Assembly (NCBI GenBank): GCA_964634205.1 | Contig: CAZWKE010000018.1 | Span: forward strand, 1-56,810 | Reading direction: 5' to 3' | Length of the DNA stretch: 56,810 bases | From: JAFGGG01 sp964634205 | Lineage (GTDB): Bacteria > Spirochaetota > Spirochaetia > SZUA-6 > RPPD01 | In this document: positions 1 to 8,292 of the stretch, piece after piece | How positions within the stretch are numbered: position 1 is the first letter of the stretch | Layout of the letters: each line of letters begins with the position of its first letter | Notes under the pieces: generated by a model | The model's database searches: none | What the model saw: only the letters and a program-made list of their open reading frames with translations | Told to the model about the DNA's origin: nothing | Program-made: the position numbers and the translations under genes

Positions 1-10
1 GCCACAGGCC

Positions 11-26
11 GCAGACGAGAGTCTGC
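11..26. other. Short hairpin near window start
   Basis: A perfect 6-bp inverted repeat, GCAGAC / GTCTGC, encloses a GAGA tetraloop of the stable GNRA type. It could be the end of an RNA or a terminator belonging to a gene outside the window, but no T-run follows it. The rest of bases 1-128 holds an AT-rich stretch with a TATAAT at 102-107 that may be the -10 element for the next gene. Confidence 0.25.
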
Positions 27-128
27 AGACAGGCACTCCCGGAAAAACCAGGTCCAGGCTTCGTACCACTAAATATTTTTTTATTGCAAAATTAATCCTT
101 CTATAATAAGATTAAGGGGGGTAAACAT

Positions 129-1094
129 ATGCCAACCAAGTCTAATACACAATTTTTAAAACCGAACATCCGCCTGCTGGTGACCAAGGGCGATGACCAG
201 GGCAAGGTCTACGAGACAAACAACTATCCCTTCATAATCGGAAGGGATGAAGGAGTTGATTTTCCCCTGCCCGGCGACCACAATATCTCCCGCCGCCATG
301 CCAAAATAAGCACGGAAGAAGACGGAAGCGTGTGGATGGAGGACCTGAACAGTACCAACGGCTGCTTTGTCAACAATATCCGTATTAGTGAAAAAACCGA
401 ATTGAAACACGGCAATACCATCATCATGGGCGAAACCTGGCTGAAATTCATCATCTTTAAACCCGGTCTTGATGAGGACAAACAAAAGAAAACGGGGAAG
501 GACGATGAAAAATCCACCTTTTTTACCGAGACCAAAAAGGTGGAGGCCATTCTTATCTTAGACCTTTTTGATTCTTCCCGCCTGGCCAACATGTACGGTG
601 ACGAGGAGGCCATGAAGATCACCGAAGAGTTGAACTCAATCGCGCTGCCGCAGTTCAACAAATACCGCTCCGAGTTCAACAAGGGCACGGGAGACGGGTT
701 CCTGGTTACCTTTAAAAAACCGATCGAAGCCCTGGCCGCGGCTATTGAAATCCTGAAAAAGGTAAAGGCCCGCAACGCCAATAAGAAGGCCACGGTTAAA
801 ATGCATGTCAGGATCAGCCTGAATTACGGCCAGTGTACCATCGAACCGAACGGAGACCGGCATGGGAACGCGGTCAACATGGCTTTTCGGGTAGACGGGG
901 TAAAATACCGTGATATGAAAAAGTCGAAAGAATCGATCTCGTCCAAGGAGTTCCTCGACAAGGACAGAATTTTCTGTACGGAAGATTTTTATACCCAGTT
1001 CGACGCCCAGCAAAAGAAGAAGTTTACCTTGATGGGTAATTTCAAGCTTAAGGGCATTCGCGGGCTGAACCCGGTATACTGTTTCGGTTGTTGA
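129..1094 (+). CDS. FHA domain / class III nucleotide cyclase protein
   Basis: This 321-residue soluble protein joins an N-terminal FHA domain, which binds phosphothreonine peptides, to a class III adenylate/guanylate cyclase domain. FHA hallmarks are G38-R39, SRRH at 54-57 and NSTNG at 74-78. In the cyclase half, D145/D148 and D189 (in GTGDGF) fit the two metal-binding aspartates, and GNAVNMAFR at 246-254 fits the conserved Asn-Arg catalytic motif, so activity is plausible. I infer cyclic nucleotide synthesis gated by binding of a phosphoprotein. The substrate (ATP or GTP) cannot be told. There is no signal peptide or membrane segment. The start has a strong G-rich ribosome site (AAGGGGGG) 7 bases upstream and a TATAAT at 102-107. 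Confidence 0.8.
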   Translation: MPTKSNTQFLKPNIRLLVTKGDDQGKVYETNNYPFIIGRDEGVDFPLPGDHNISRRHAKISTEEDGSVWMEDLNSTNGCFVNNIRISEKTELKHGNTIIMGETWLKFIIFKPGLDEDKQKKTGKDDEKSTFFTETKKVEAILILDLFDSSRLANMYGDEEAMKITEELNSIALPQFNKYRSEFNKGTGDGFLVTFKKPIEALAAAIEILKKVKARNANKKATVKMHVRISLNYGQCTIEPNGDRHGNAVNMAFRVDGVKYRDMKKSKESISSKEFLDKDRIFCTEDFYTQFDAQQKKKFTLMGNFKLKGIRGLNPVYCFGC

Positions 1095-1131
1095 CAAAAC
1101 ATCCGCTTAAGGTCTAAATAAACCTCACTAC

Positions 1132-2493
1132 ATGGCCGGTACACACAACAAGCCGCACGCATTACTTATTTTTCCTCCGGTATATGATTTTGCCCTGTTC
1201 GATCTCTTTGTGCGCCCCTATTCCCTGCTGAAACTGGGGAGATGGCTCAGCGATGCGGGTTATGAAGTAACCATGATCAACTCTTTGGACTACAGGGAAT
1301 CGTATACAAAATCCGGCCTGAAAAAGCCGGTGCGCAGGGCAAACGGCACGGGAAAGTTCTTCCGGCGTGTTGTGCCCACCCCGCCGGCGCTACACACCGA
1401 ACAGCGCCCGTATGCCCGCTACGGCATTCCCCGGGAGGCATTGGAAAAGCAGATCGGAAGTGTCAACCCGGACATTATCCTGGTCGGCTCGGGGATGACC
1501 TACTGGTACCCGGGGGTACGGGAGGTTGTTTCCCTGGCAAAAATGATACACCCGCGCACACCGGTTGTGGTGGGAGGAATATACGCCACCCTCTGCCCGG
1601 AACACGCGCGCCGTACCATGGAGGCCGATGAGATTGTAACGGGAGACGCGTACCCGGCCCTGGCCCAACTGCTGGCCGCCTCCAAGCTGCCGGTGCCGGC
1701 CTCCGCGCCGACGGAGGACTACCTGCTTGATCCCTCCCATTACTACGATGCCTGCGTGGTACGCCTGCATGCCGGCTGTGTGTTTCACTGCAGCTACTGT
1801 GCCTCACACAAACTGTGCGGCGGATTCCGGCCCGGTGACCCCGAACACCTGGCCCGGCAGGTGGAGCTGATCCACCGGCGGTTTGGGATCAATACGTTTG
1901 CGTTTTACGATGACGCGCTGTTGGCACAACGACACACGGGGATCATTCCTTTTCTGACCGGAATAATCGAGACGGGTATAACGCTTGATTTTTATGTGCC
2001 CAACGGCCTGCATATCACCTACCTGGATGAATCCCTGGCGGCACTGATGAAAAAAGCGGGATTCAGTGAGGTACGTTTTGGGTTTGAAAGCGCCCGGGCG
2101 GGCTTTCACCGGGAGTACGGCCCCAAGCATGAGGTTTCCATGCTTGAACACGCGGTGCACTGCTTACGGAGCGGGGGATTTGCCGCGAGCGAGATCGCGG
2201 TCTATGTTTTGGCCGGCCTGCCGGGCCAGTATCCGGAAGAGGTGGAAGAATCGATCAGGTTCGCCGCTACCCTGGGCCTCCTGGTCTATGTTGCCCAATA
2301 CTCCCCCATCCCGTATACCGGTCTCTGGAGTAAAAGCGTAAAACAATCCGGTTTTGCGCTGGAAGAAGAGCCCTTAACCCATAACAATACCTTGTTTCCC
2401 CTGCAGGGGGAAAGATTTTCGCTGCAGGACCTGCAGAAGCTGAAAGGCCTGGCCCAGCGGTTCAGGCACGCTGAGCTTAAAAGTTCGTCTTAA
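1132..2493 (+). CDS. Radical SAM protein with cobalamin-binding-like N-terminus
   Basis: The 453-residue protein has the radical SAM [4Fe-4S] motif CxxxCxxC at C216, C220 and C223. The roughly 170 residues before it (LIFPPVYDF, then an alternating beta/alpha pattern ending in VVVGGIYATL) resemble the B12-binding Rossmann fold of the B12-binding radical SAM superfamily. Such enzymes do methylations, ring contractions or other radical chemistry, and the substrate cannot be deduced here. No clear ribosome site precedes the ATG. A TTGACA at 1091-1096 overlaps the stop of the upstream gene and could be a -35 element. The 3' end overlaps the convergent FecR gene by four bases. Confidence 0.8.
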   Translation: MAGTHNKPHALLIFPPVYDFALFDLFVRPYSLLKLGRWLSDAGYEVTMINSLDYRESYTKSGLKKPVRRANGTGKFFRRVVPTPPALHTEQRPYARYGIPREALEKQIGSVNPDIILVGSGMTYWYPGVREVVSLAKMIHPRTPVVVGGIYATLCPEHARRTMEADEIVTGDAYPALAQLLAASKLPVPASAPTEDYLLDPSHYYDACVVRLHAGCVFHCSYCASHKLCGGFRPGDPEHLARQVELIHRRFGINTFAFYDDALLAQRHTGIIPFLTGIIETGITLDFYVPNGLHITYLDESLAALMKKAGFSEVRFGFESARAGFHREYGPKHEVSMLEHAVHCLRSGGFAASEIAVYVLAGLPGQYPEEVEESIRFAATLGLLVYVAQYSPIPYTGLWSKSVKQSGFALEEEPLTHNNTLFPLQGERFSLQDLQKLKGLAQRFRHAELKSSS

Positions 2494-3902
2494 AAGTTCC
2501 CCAGGTTGAATTTAAGGCCCGCGCCGATGCGGAAATCAAACGAGTTGTTAAAAAACCCGTCAAAATCCGGGGAACTCAATATTGCAGTCGCGTAAAGTGC
2601 CATCCCACCCAGGTTGATGCCGGCACGCAGGCCCACGTCAAGCTCGGTATTCACCTGCATACTGCCGAAGTTCCCTTCTTCCACCGTGCCCACAAAATTG
2701 ACACCACCGAAAAGCTGCAGGTAGAGGATGCTGATATTGCTTCGTACAAACAGGTAGGCGGGAATACCAAAAAAATGGTAGGTGGTATTGCCGACCATCA
2801 ATGTATTGTATCCGAGCCCTGTTTCAATTCCTACCCCGATAAAGTCATTAAACATCAGGGTGCCGTCAAGATAGGTAACGGCACGGGCTTTGAAGATAAA
2901 ATTCAGCATATCAACCAGCCAGTCCATACCCGCCATACGCATGAAGTCAAAAAGACCGCCCGTATCAAGCTCTGTTCCATAGACTAAAAAGGCAACCTCA
3001 ATACCAAGGTCCAGGGCAAAATGCATCCCTTTGCCGTTCCCCTGGTCCTGTGCCGGTTTTTCCCGGCCTTCGGCTGCCTTCGCGGTTTTGTCCGTTCCCT
3101 CGGCTCCCTCCTTTTCCTTGGATTCCTCCTCCCGGTTCAGCAGTTTATCAAGGGTCTGTTCGGAATTCTCTTCCCTGGCTTTTTTTACCACCGGTTCACT
3201 TTTCCCATTTGCATCAACCGCGGCCAGACTTTTCAGCCTGGCTTCGACATTGTTCTCTTTCCAATACTGCAAAATATCATCTTCAAAAAACTTCTTTTCA
3301 AACTGCCCCTCGGCAAACACGCCGGTTATCGCCACCATTTCCTTGGCCTTCAGGCTTGCCGTTCTCCCGAGGCTTTTATTTTTATCATCACTCAGGTTCT
3401 CCGCAACGGTCAAATTACCCCGAATACAGTAGATCCGGTTCAACAGTTTTCCATCCTTATTATAGACAAAATCATACCCAAACTCGGATGAATCGGTTAA
3501 TGCATTGGCCTCGGGCCCGCTGATTTCGATCCCGCTTTTACTGCCGCTGTCGTTGATATTGGCCTTTATCCGCCCGTAATACAAGGCAATACGAATCGTA
3601 CCGTTCGCACCCACTCGGGCAACCGAAAATGAGCTGAGCTCCGCTACATAAATCAGCGCGTTGGAGGGCAGGCACAGCAGTTCCAGAAATGTACCGCCCT
3701 CTACATTGACGATATCGCCCTGCTGCAATCGGTACCCGATGTTGCTATTGCCGCCGACCGGTATATATTCCTGCTTACCGTCACGATTTATACTGAATCC
3801 GGGGCCGACCGCCTTGTTGATCAGGACTACCCCGGCCCCATTCTGAGCATACGCCCCGATACCTATTCCTATGATAATCAGTAACAGCACTATCCTTTTC
3901 AT
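2490..3902 (-). CDS. FecR-domain secreted protein with C-terminal beta-barrel-like domain
   Basis: The product is 470 residues with an N-terminal signal peptide (hydrophobic stretch ending AYAQ). Residues about 30-160 resemble a FecR/DUF4115-type periplasmic domain. A charged, Lys/Glu-rich linker follows at about 220-285. The last 185 residues are Gly/aromatic-rich with alternating strands and finish in FNLGNF, a terminal aromatic typical of outer-membrane barrels. In classical systems FecR carries a signal from a TonB receptor to an ECF sigma factor. No sigma factor or receptor lies nearby, so that role is not supported and I read it as a structural or sensing envelope protein. The start has a GAGAGG ribosome site 8 bases upstream. 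Confidence 0.65.
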   Translation of the reverse strand: MKRIVLLLIIIGIGIGAYAQNGAGVVLINKAVGPGFSINRDGKQEYIPVGGNSNIGYRLQQGDIVNVEGGTFLELLCLPSNALIYVAELSSFSVARVGANGTIRIALYYGRIKANINDSGSKSGIEISGPEANALTDSSEFGYDFVYNKDGKLLNRIYCIRGNLTVAENLSDDKNKSLGRTASLKAKEMVAITGVFAEGQFEKKFFEDDILQYWKENNVEARLKSLAAVDANGKSEPVVKKAREENSEQTLDKLLNREEESKEKEGAEGTDKTAKAAEGREKPAQDQGNGKGMHFALDLGIEVAFLVYGTELDTGGLFDFMRMAGMDWLVDMLNFIFKARAVTYLDGTLMFNDFIGVGIETGLGYNTLMVGNTTYHFFGIPAYLFVRSNISILYLQLFGGVNFVGTVEEGNFGSMQVNTELDVGLRAGINLGGMALYATAILSSPDFDGFFNNSFDFRIGAGLKFNLGNF

Positions 3903-4012
3903 CGAAAAAACCTCTCAATTAATAGTATGCCATATTTCGTGTCTATTTTCAGGCTTTTTTACATCAATGTTTAGTATCGGCAGAAGTTAGGGCGAATCGT
4001 GCATAAGTTTTC

Positions 4013-5086
4013 TTACGGGGAGTCGCCGAAATAAAGCCTGATAAGCAGGGGAAGATGATCGGAATACCCTTTGTTTGCGGAGCGGGCCCTCCAGCGCAGG
4101 GGATACCCTGTCTTGGGATTCAGCATAAAGGCACGTCTGACCACCGAAAAATCACGCGGCCGGGTGTAAACCCCCCGTTCATCGAACAGGCCGGCGGAAA
4201 GCAGGATATGATCCAGGGTCTGCCACTCTTTTTTGAAGACATAGCTTCCCCGTTCTGCTGTATCAAGAAAATACCAGCATTCCAGCAGCACTATTTTGCC
4301 GTTTTGTATTCCTGTCTGACGGGGATCGGGCGTAAGGAATAGACTTTGTGAAAAAAAGGCCTCCGGCACCCGGCTGGAAAGCGGAATGAGCGCGGTCTGG
4401 TACCTCCCCTTTTTGCGAATGTACTCATCGTAACACTCATTCAGGTCCCCGACAATGATGATATCCGTACGGGGATCAGCCTGCTCCAGCTCCCTGATCC
4501 GGGAGACAAGCACCTCTGCGGCCAGCAGACGCGCCTTTTCCGTGCGGGCCTCTCCCCCGGATTTGGACTTCCAATGGTTGTTGAATATATGCAGCACCCC
4601 GTCTCCGGCTTTGACCTCAAACTCGACGATATACCTGAGGGGTATCCCCTGCCATTCCGGTACCCGGTGGATATGGGTACGGAGGACCGGCAGCCGGCTT
4701 AAGAAAGCAACCTGGGTGGCGGTAGTCCCTGAATCCGCGGCATAAATAACACGGTAGTGCAGACCCGCCAGATATTCGGTTGCCAGCAGCTCCAGTACAT
4801 GGCGGTTCTCCACCTCCTGCAGGCAGACAATATCCGGCCCGCCGGAAACGGACTCACGGATTACCCTGGCGATATTGGCAAGCTTGATCCGCATAAGCTC
4901 ACCATTCCAACGGCCGGAGGAAGGATCATACTCACGGTATTCAGTTCCGTTGTCCACATCATCAAACAGATTTTCCACGTTATAACTGAGGAGGGTGAGC
5001 GAACTGCCGTTTCCACAGGACCAAAACAGGGAAAGCAGGCAGACAAGCACACCCAAAAAAAATGGTTCTCTTCTTTTTATTTTCAT
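4013..5086 (-). CDS. Endonuclease/exonuclease/phosphatase family lipoprotein
   Basis: This 357-residue protein belongs to the EEP fold (DNase I, sphingomyelinase, exonuclease III). It has LLSYNVENLFDD near the start, CLQEVEN for the metal-binding Glu, NNHWKSKSGG, VGDLNE for the catalytic Asp-x-Asn, and SDHLPL for the terminal Asp-His pair, so all the catalytic motifs are visible. The N-terminus has a hydrophobic segment ending FWSC, a lipobox, so it is likely anchored on the cell surface or in the periplasm. A secreted nuclease or phosphodiesterase role is inferred. The gene lies 44 bases downstream of dxs on the same strand and may be co-transcribed. Its own ribosome site is weak. Confidence 0.8.
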   Translation of the reverse strand: MKIKRREPFFLGVLVCLLSLFWSCGNGSSLTLLSYNVENLFDDVDNGTEYREYDPSSGRWNGELMRIKLANIARVIRESVSGGPDIVCLQEVENRHVLELLATEYLAGLHYRVIYAADSGTTATQVAFLSRLPVLRTHIHRVPEWQGIPLRYIVEFEVKAGDGVLHIFNNHWKSKSGGEARTEKARLLAAEVLVSRIRELEQADPRTDIIIVGDLNECYDEYIRKKGRYQTALIPLSSRVPEAFFSQSLFLTPDPRQTGIQNGKIVLLECWYFLDTAERGSYVFKKEWQTLDHILLSAGLFDERGVYTRPRDFSVVRRAFMLNPKTGYPLRWRARSANKGYSDHLPLLIRLYFGDSP

Positions 5087-5130
5087 ACCGTTTCTATTAC
5101 AATACTACGTACGAAAAATCGGTTTTGCTT

Positions 5131-7050
5131 TTAATACTCGGCGGAAAACTTTTTAATTATGCCGAACCTGTCGCGGGGAAACACCCGTTTTTTAATACGT
5201 GCCGCTATGGAAGAAGCGTCCAGTCCGCACACCCGCAGCAGCTCTTCACGCGTACCCTGTTCAATAAACGCATCGGGTACGCCCAGTACTTCAAACACCG
5301 ACTCCCGTATGGCATCACCCAGCCGGGCAGCCAGGTGCTCACCGATTCCTCCGGAACGGACCCCGTCCTCCAGAAAATAGACAAAGGAATATCCTTTTAT
5401 ATCCTCGGCCAGGGAATCGATATCAAGGGGTTTGATAAAACGCAGGTTATAGACATCCGCGGGAATACCTTCGGTGGTGAGAATGCGCGAGGCCTCAAGC
5501 GCCTGGGGAATTATACTGCCGAGGGCGATCAAGAGAACTGTGCCGTTTTGCCTTACCGCGAACACCCCCTTTCCGCTTTCAAGCGGAGCGCTGTAGGCGG
5601 GCAGTTCGACGGGGCAGTTGCCCCTGGGGTACCGGATCATTACCGGCTGCTTTTGGGCAAGCGCGTAGCGCAGCATCAACGACAGTTCCCGTCCTGACGC
5701 GGGGGCCAGAATGCTCATGTTCGGAATGGGGCGAAACAGGGAGATATCAAAAATTCCATGGTGGGTTTCCCCGTCACTGCCCACCAGTCCGGCCCGGTCA
5801 AGGCAGAAAACCACCGGCAGCTTTTGCATGGCCACATCATGAATAACCTGGTCCGCCGCCCTTTGCATAAACGTGGAATAAATGGCCACCACCGGCTTTA
5901 AACCGCGGGCCGCCATGCCCGCCGCAAAGGTCACGGCATGCTGTTCACAGATACCCACGTCAAAAAAACGTTTTTGATATCGTTTTTCGAAAGCCGTCAA
6001 TCCCGTGCCGTTTGTCATGGCCGCGGAAACCGCCACAACCAACTCATCGGTTTGGGCCAGGGAGAGCATTGTCTCCCCAAAGGCCTCGGTAAAACTGACC
6101 GTGTCCTTTTTCTCGAATTTCCCGTCGACAATCGAGAAAGAACCCACCCCATGGAACAGCATGGGATCGGTTTCCGCAAAACTGTACCCCCTGCCTTTCT
6201 GGGTGGTCACGTGCAGTACCACCGGTTTGCCCAGGTTGCGGATGTTTTTCAGCATAGTTATCAGCACATGAATGTTATGCCCGTGAACCGGTCCCACGTA
6301 ATCGAATCCCAGGTCGGCGAAGATGTTGGCGCGGAATAAAAAGGCCTTCAGACTGCGCTTCAGACGATAAATATAATCCAGCAGCCGCTTCCCCAGGAAC
6401 GGGATTTTTCGCACCGCCCCGTCAAAGGTCCGGCGAAACAGTTGATAATAACGGGTGGTGGTAAGCTCGGTGAGATACACCGACATGGCGCCGACATTCT
6501 GGCCGATGGACATATTGTTGTCGTTTAAAATGATGATCAGGTCTTTACCCAGGTGCCCGGCATGGTTCAGCGCCTCCAGGGCCATGCCCCCGGTAAGGGC
6601 CCCGTCACCGATCACCGCGATTACCTTGCCGCCCTTCCGCCGCAGGTCCCTGGCCACCGCCATGCCCACGGCCGCGGAAATCGACGTTGAGGAGTGTCCG
6701 GTGTTAAACACATCATGCCTGCTCTCCTCTCTTTTCGGGAACCCGCTGATACCCTTAAACCTGCGTAAGGTGGGAAATTTATCTTTTCTGCCCGTAATAA
6801 TCTTGTGCGCATAGCACTGGTGCCCCACGTCCCAGATGATTTGGTCTGCGGGGGAATCAAAAACGTAATGCAGTGCCAGGGTCAGTTCAATAACGCCCAA
6901 GTTGGAGGCCAGGTGGCCGCCGTTCTTGCTGACCACATCTATGATATAATCCCTCAACTCGGCGGCAAGCCTATACAACTGTGTTCGACTGAGTTTCTTG
7001 ATGTCCGCCGGTGATTTTATGTTCTTCAGGATTGGAAATTCCCGCTGCAT
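5131..7050 (-). CDS. dxs: 1-deoxy-D-xylulose-5-phosphate synthase
   Basis: DXS condenses pyruvate and glyceraldehyde 3-phosphate using thiamine diphosphate, the first step of the non-mevalonate isoprenoid pathway, and also feeds thiamine and pyridoxal synthesis. The 639-residue length is normal. The thiamine-diphosphate motif GDGALTGG...NDNNMSI, the N-terminal SNLGVIELT region and the catalytic-Glu segment VGICEQHAVTFAAGMA are present, followed by the C-terminal transketolase domain. An upstream in-frame GTG at 7059 is possible, but I chose the ATG at 7050, which has GTGGGT just before it. The exonuclease-family gene follows on the same strand. Confidence 0.95.
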   Translation of the reverse strand: MQREFPILKNIKSPADIKKLSRTQLYRLAAELRDYIIDVVSKNGGHLASNLGVIELTLALHYVFDSPADQIIWDVGHQCYAHKIITGRKDKFPTLRRFKGISGFPKREESRHDVFNTGHSSTSISAAVGMAVARDLRRKGGKVIAVIGDGALTGGMALEALNHAGHLGKDLIIILNDNNMSIGQNVGAMSVYLTELTTTRYYQLFRRTFDGAVRKIPFLGKRLLDYIYRLKRSLKAFLFRANIFADLGFDYVGPVHGHNIHVLITMLKNIRNLGKPVVLHVTTQKGRGYSFAETDPMLFHGVGSFSIVDGKFEKKDTVSFTEAFGETMLSLAQTDELVVAVSAAMTNGTGLTAFEKRYQKRFFDVGICEQHAVTFAAGMAARGLKPVVAIYSTFMQRAADQVIHDVAMQKLPVVFCLDRAGLVGSDGETHHGIFDISLFRPIPNMSILAPASGRELSLMLRYALAQKQPVMIRYPRGNCPVELPAYSAPLESGKGVFAVRQNGTVLLIALGSIIPQALEASRILTTEGIPADVYNLRFIKPLDIDSLAEDIKGYSFVYFLEDGVRSGGIGEHLAARLGDAIRESVFEVLGVPDAFIEQGTREELLRVCGLDASSIAARIKKRVFPRDRFGIIKKFSAEY

Positions 7051-7106
7051 ACTACCCACTTTAAGCTAAAAGATACTACACCCTGGGTTCTTTTTCAAAA
7101 AAAAAT

Positions 7107-8180
7107 TCACGTATTTTCATATGCCCCGTTTTTGGCCTGTTCTAAAAACGTATAAAAACAGTTTGCCAGTCCGTCGCACTTCTGACAACGTGAGTTGCCT
7201 ATGTCAAACTCATTATCAGTACATATTATCGCGTTTCTTTTGCGCGAGTTTTTGATATCAAACAGGGCAATCTCATCCCGAGCGTCCAGGCGTTCCCCCT
7301 GACGGAGTTTTTTCAGCAGCATTCCCCCCTGTTTCAGCACCAGGGCGCGCCGTTTCTTGGCGGCGGCACCGGGTGCCACTCTTATTACCCCCTTGTCCGC
7401 AAACTTTCTGCTGTGACGCAGGCGGTGCAGGGTCAGTTTCAGGTCCTGCCTGAAGAAATAGGCGGTAATCCCGGCCAGCACGACGAAGGGGAGGCAGACA
7501 AACACAATATTCATCGTAAAAAGCAAGCCGATTATAATGTGAATAAACGCAAGAAACGGACCCAGCAGTATCTGTAATCCGCCGGTAAACACGAGCAGCA
7601 ACAAAAAAATAGTACCGAACGGGTATATGCGGTCAAACTGCTCCTGCATACGGCCGGGCAGCACATGCCGCAGGATCCATCCCCCGTCCAGGGGCGGGAC
7701 CGGCAGCAGGTTGAATACCATTAACAGGATATTGATACTGAAATACGTGCTGAGGAATTTGATGATCAGCGTGATTACCGGGCTGGTGCCCAAGAGCTCC
7801 AGCGGAAGGAACATAATAAGCAGCTTCAGAATTATCAGCACAAACGCGGCCTGCAGCAGGTTGCTGAACGGACCGGCCAGCGCGGTGACGGCCTGGCCCC
7901 GGGAAGGTTTACGGAAATGCAGCGGGTTCACGGGTACGGGTTTCATCCACCCGATGACCGGAAAACCCGAAATTGCCCCTACCAATGGGAAAAGCACCGA
8001 ACCGAAAATGTCCATATGAACAAGCGGATTCAGGGTAAGCCTGCCGCTGTCCCTGGCCGTGGTATCGCCAAGGCGGTACGCCGAAATCGCATGAGAAAAC
8101 TCGTGGATCGATCCGGCCAGAATGAAGGCGGTCATTCCCATGAGTATTATCTGAACTGTCGCAAGGTCTAACTTAGGAAT
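7107..8180 (-). CDS. M50 family (site-2-protease-like) membrane metalloprotease, probable ATT start
   Basis: This is an intramembrane zinc protease of the M50B family. It has HEFSH (HExxH), an ALAGPFSN motif in the middle helix, and NLLPVPPLDGG, the site-2-protease motif carrying the third zinc ligand. The first ATG in frame is at 8141, but that would leave only 12 residues before HExxH and cut the first membrane helix. The frame is open upstream to 8207. An ATT at 8180, 6 bases after a GGGAG ribosome site, adds 13 residues (LDLATVQIIL region) that complete the helix. I therefore propose ATT as start. The 357-residue form ends in a soluble tail of about 140 residues with cysteines at 320, 332, 335 and 341. 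Confidence 0.8.
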   Translation of the reverse strand: MPKLDLATVQIILMGMTAFILAGSIHEFSHAISAYRLGDTTARDSGRLTLNPLVHMDIFGSVLFPLVGAISGFPVIGWMKPVPVNPLHFRKPSRGQAVTALAGPFSNLLQAAFVLIILKLLIMFLPLELLGTSPVITLIIKFLSTYFSINILLMVFNLLPVPPLDGGWILRHVLPGRMQEQFDRIYPFGTIFLLLLVFTGGLQILLGPFLAFIHIIIGLLFTMNIVFVCLPFVVLAGITAYFFRQDLKLTLHRLRHSRKFADKGVIRVAPGAAAKKRRALVLKQGGMLLKKLRQGERLDARDEIALFDIKNSRKRNAIICTDNEFDIGNSRCQKCDGLANCFYTFLEQAKNGAYENT

Positions 8181-8216
8181 TGTATTCTCCCGTAACCGAG
8201 ATACGGTTTAATCTCT

Positions 8217-8245
8217 ATAGTAGAAAAAAAACCCTGTGGAGTCAA
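8217..8245 (-). promoter_or_regulatory. Promoter of the M50 protease gene
   Basis: On the minus strand TTGACT (8245-8240) and TACTAT (8222-8217) are separated by exactly 17 bp. The predicted transcript start near 8210 gives a 30-base leader to the proposed ATT start at 8180. Bases 8246-8292 hold no gene. Confidence 0.55.
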
Positions 8246-8292
8246 GTTTTTTCGATCGGCACCGGCAGCACAATAGTTGCTCCTCGGCACTG

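Noticed and set aside
8142..8180. A normal ATG, GTG or TTG start upstream of the M50 protease ATG
   Set aside because: None occurs in frame between the stop at 8208-8210 and 8141, which is why ATT is proposed.
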